NCBI GenBank assembly: GCA_030429705.1 | Contig: JAUIES010000002.1 | Span: forward strand, 374,001 to 438,000 | Direction: 5' to 3' | DNA from: Phycisphaerae bacterium | GTDB taxonomy: Bacteria > Planctomycetota > Phycisphaerae > Phycisphaerales > UBA1924 | DNA: 64,000 bases | Shown: positions 62,473 to 64,000 of the stretch, piece after piece | Position numbering within the stretch: the stretch's first letter is position 1 | Layout: every line of letters starts with the position of its first letter | Program-made: the position numbers and the translations under genes | Notes under the pieces: generated by a model | The model's database searches: none | What the model was told of the DNA's origin: nothing | Seen by the model: the letters and a program-made list of their open reading frames with translations, nothing else

Positions 62473-64000
62473 ATGACTCGGACTTGGGGACAGAAAGTCG
62501 CGTCGTGTGGAGTTTGGCTCGTGATGTGGTTTACGGGGTTCACAGTCTCCGCCACGTCGGCTCAGGACTGTTTTGGCATCGTGGACATGGGCACGATGGG
62601 GGGATTTCACTCTGAAGCTCATGCTGTCTCGGCCGACGGATTCGTCGTGGTTGGGCATGTGATCACCACGTCGGGCGATAGGCACGCCTTTCGTTGGACG
62701 GCGAACGAGGGCGTGCAGGACCTCGGCACGCTGGGGGGAGCCAACTCGTGGGCGAATGCTGTTTCGGCTGATGGATCTGTCGTGGTTGGGTCCTCGAACT
62801 CCGCATCGGGACACGAACACGCCTTCCGCTGGACGGCGGGCGGGGGTATGCAGGACCTCGGCACGCTGGGGGGATTACACTCGGTAGCCCGTGGTGTTTC
62901 GGCTGACGGATCCATCGTGGTTGGGTCCTCGAACACAGCGTCAGGCCCCGGGCATGCCTTCCGATGGACGACGGCAGGGGGCATGCAGGACCTCGGCACG
63001 TTGGCGGGGGGATCCGTATCGGACAGTCATGCTATTTCGGCCGACGGATCTGTCGTGGTTGGGTACTCGAAACCCGCATCGGGCTACGAGCATGCCTTCC
63101 GATGGACGACGGCAGGGGGCATGCAGGACCTCGGCACGCTGGGGGGAGCCAACTCGTGGGCGAATGCTGTTTCGGCTGACGGATCCGTCGTGGTTGGTCG
63201 CTCGTTCGTCTCGCCGACATACAACGCCTTTCGCTGGACGGCGGGCGGGGGTATGGAGGACCTCGGCACGCTGGTTGGATTCTGGACAGATGCTCGTGCT
63301 GTTTCGGCTAGCGGATCCGTGGTGGTTGGTCGCTCATATACCGCATCGGGCGATTACCACGCCTTCCGCTGGACCGCGAGCGGGGGTATGCAGGACCTCG
63401 GCACGCTCGAGGGAGATAACTCCTGGGCTCATGGTGTCTCGGCCGACGGATTCGTCGTGGTTGGGGGTTCGGATACCGATTCGGGCACATTCCACGCCGT
63501 TCGCTGGGGCAGCGACTCAGACGGCGACGGGCTGCTCGACTGCTGGGAGACCAACGGTATCGACATCAATGCTGACGGCATCATCGACCTCGATCTGCCC
63601 GCGATGGGCGCACGGGTAGACCGCAAGGACATCTTCGTCGAGGTTGATGCCATGGTCGGCCGTGCGCCCACCTTGGCTGAACTGCAAGGGGTCACCAACG
63701 CGTTCGATCAGGCACCTGTGCCAGCGCCCTCGAGCGGCGGCCAGGGCGGGATCGCTCTCCATATCCTGATCGACGAAACCAACATCGCACGCGCGCCTTT
63801 CCCTGGCGCGTTCACCGACTTCGACGCCATCAAGGCAGTCCGATACGGTACCGCCGCCGAGCGTGCCAACCCAAACTGGGCGAATATCAAAGCAGCTCGA
63901 GACAAATCCTTCCGCTACTGCATCTTTGCCGACACATACAGCGGCTCGAATAGTTCAGGGCTGGCCGAGTATCCCGGCAATGACTTTATGGTGACGCTCG
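62473..64000 (+). CDS. HAF-repeat secreted protein, 5' part (runs off the right edge)
   Basis: ATG 62473 follows GAGGAGAGATTG. The open frame runs to the window end (509 codons). A signal peptide (WLVMWFTGFTVSATSAQ) is followed by about eight HAF repeats (HAFRWTAGGGMQDLGTLGG, AVSADGSVVVG) over residues about 35-345. A Ca-binding DSDGDGLLDCWETNGIDINA segment and the start of a domain (RKDIFVEVDAMVGRAPTLAE ... LHILIDETNI ... FRYCIFADTYSG) match the region just before the metzincin site of the 15308-17707 product. It is therefore probably a second metzincin, whose catalytic HExxH and dockerin would lie beyond the window. Confidence 0.88.
   Translation, partial: MTRTWGQKVASCGVWLVMWFTGFTVSATSAQDCFGIVDMGTMGGFHSEAHAVSADGFVVVGHVITTSGDRHAFRWTANEGVQDLGTLGGANSWANAVSADGSVVVGSSNSASGHEHAFRWTAGGGMQDLGTLGGLHSVARGVSADGSIVVGSSNTASGPGHAFRWTTAGGMQDLGTLAGGSVSDSHAISADGSVVVGYSKPASGYEHAFRWTTAGGMQDLGTLGGANSWANAVSADGSVVVGRSFVSPTYNAFRWTAGGGMEDLGTLVGFWTDARAVSASGSVVVGRSYTASGDYHAFRWTASGGMQDLGTLEGDNSWAHGVSADGFVVVGGSDTDSGTFHAVRWGSDSDGDGLLDCWETNGIDINADGIIDLDLPAMGARVDRKDIFVEVDAMVGRAPTLAELQGVTNAFDQAPVPAPSSGGQGGIALHILIDETNIARAPFPGAFTDFDAIKAVRYGTAAERANPNWANIKAARDKSFRYCIFADTYSGSNSSGLAEYPGNDFMVTL

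Noticed and set aside
62891-63619. 242-residue open frame inside the HAF gene
   Set aside because: It is an off-frame shadow of the repeated HAF coding sequence; the true frame from 62473 carries signal peptide and repeat motifs.

Overview
The window looks like chromosomal DNA of a planctomycete of the class Phycisphaerae, probably a marine one. The grounds are (i) several secreted proteins ending in a 'GC-type' dockerin tail with two DxN(x)D...LDFFDV repeats and a terminal Gly-Cys, (ii) many small secreted proteins ending in a VPAPGSAALLGLGGL...RRRR variant of the PEP-CTERM sorting tail, (iii) an ECF sigma factor overlapping a Ser/Thr kinase-WD40 gene, and (iv) membrane proteins carrying CGYxLxGL...CPEC zinc ribbons. 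This assignment comes from recognising families by eye, not from a database search. No phage, plasmid, transposase or CRISPR array was seen.

Layout. 1-2691: the 5' part of galK (minus), a zinc-ribbon membrane protein and a PAS/LuxR regulator. 3285-12849: one tightly coupled operon, DUF3467 - MoxR AAA+ ATPase - DUF58 - tail-anchored lipoprotein-like protein - BatA - BatB - BatC - BatD - BatE, then a bacterial PH-domain protein. Six junctions overlap by 1 or 4 bp, so this is a complete MoxR/Bat (von Willebrand A) envelope system. 12997-18867: a tail-fibre-like protein, a dockerin-anchored metzincin with HAF repeats, and two copies of an unusual non-coding composite element made of 21-bp imperfect tandem repeats. 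18868-22921: the ECF sigma factor/kinase pair. 23181-29096: a large FG-GAP/C-type-lectin/dockerin protein, a small FnIII-like protein and a dihaem cytochrome c peroxidase with a dockerin tail. 29155-36486: housekeeping genes (intradiol-dioxygenase-like, purM, metK, a 12-TM protein, CPD photolyase, aldehyde dehydrogenase, tRNA-Gly). 36569-40883: a tandem array of six PEP-CTERM genes, four of them paralogous, punctuated by near-identical terminators. 41410-51321: more surface-protein genes, a DUF4139-like protein, and a secreted alpha/beta hydrolase. 51656-57585: a flavin-dependent halogenase-like enzyme and a four-gene metal ABC operon that pairs a ZnuA-type binding protein with an FtsX/MacB-type permease and a LolD-type ATPase. 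57726-64000: an M28 peptidase with a PDZ domain, a collagen-like surface protein broken by an in-frame amber codon, another 21-bp repeat array, and the 5' part of a second HAF-repeat protein.

How it fits together: much of the window builds or decorates the cell envelope. The Bat operon, PEP-CTERM proteins, GC-dockerin proteins, tail-fibre-like proteins and zinc-ribbon membrane proteins all point that way. The most novel signal is non-coding. A family of 21-bp tandem arrays occurs at five intergenic places beside surface-protein genes. Two of these places share matching flanks (53 bp on the left, 74 bp on the right, both without gaps) and bracket the metzincin gene in the same orientation.
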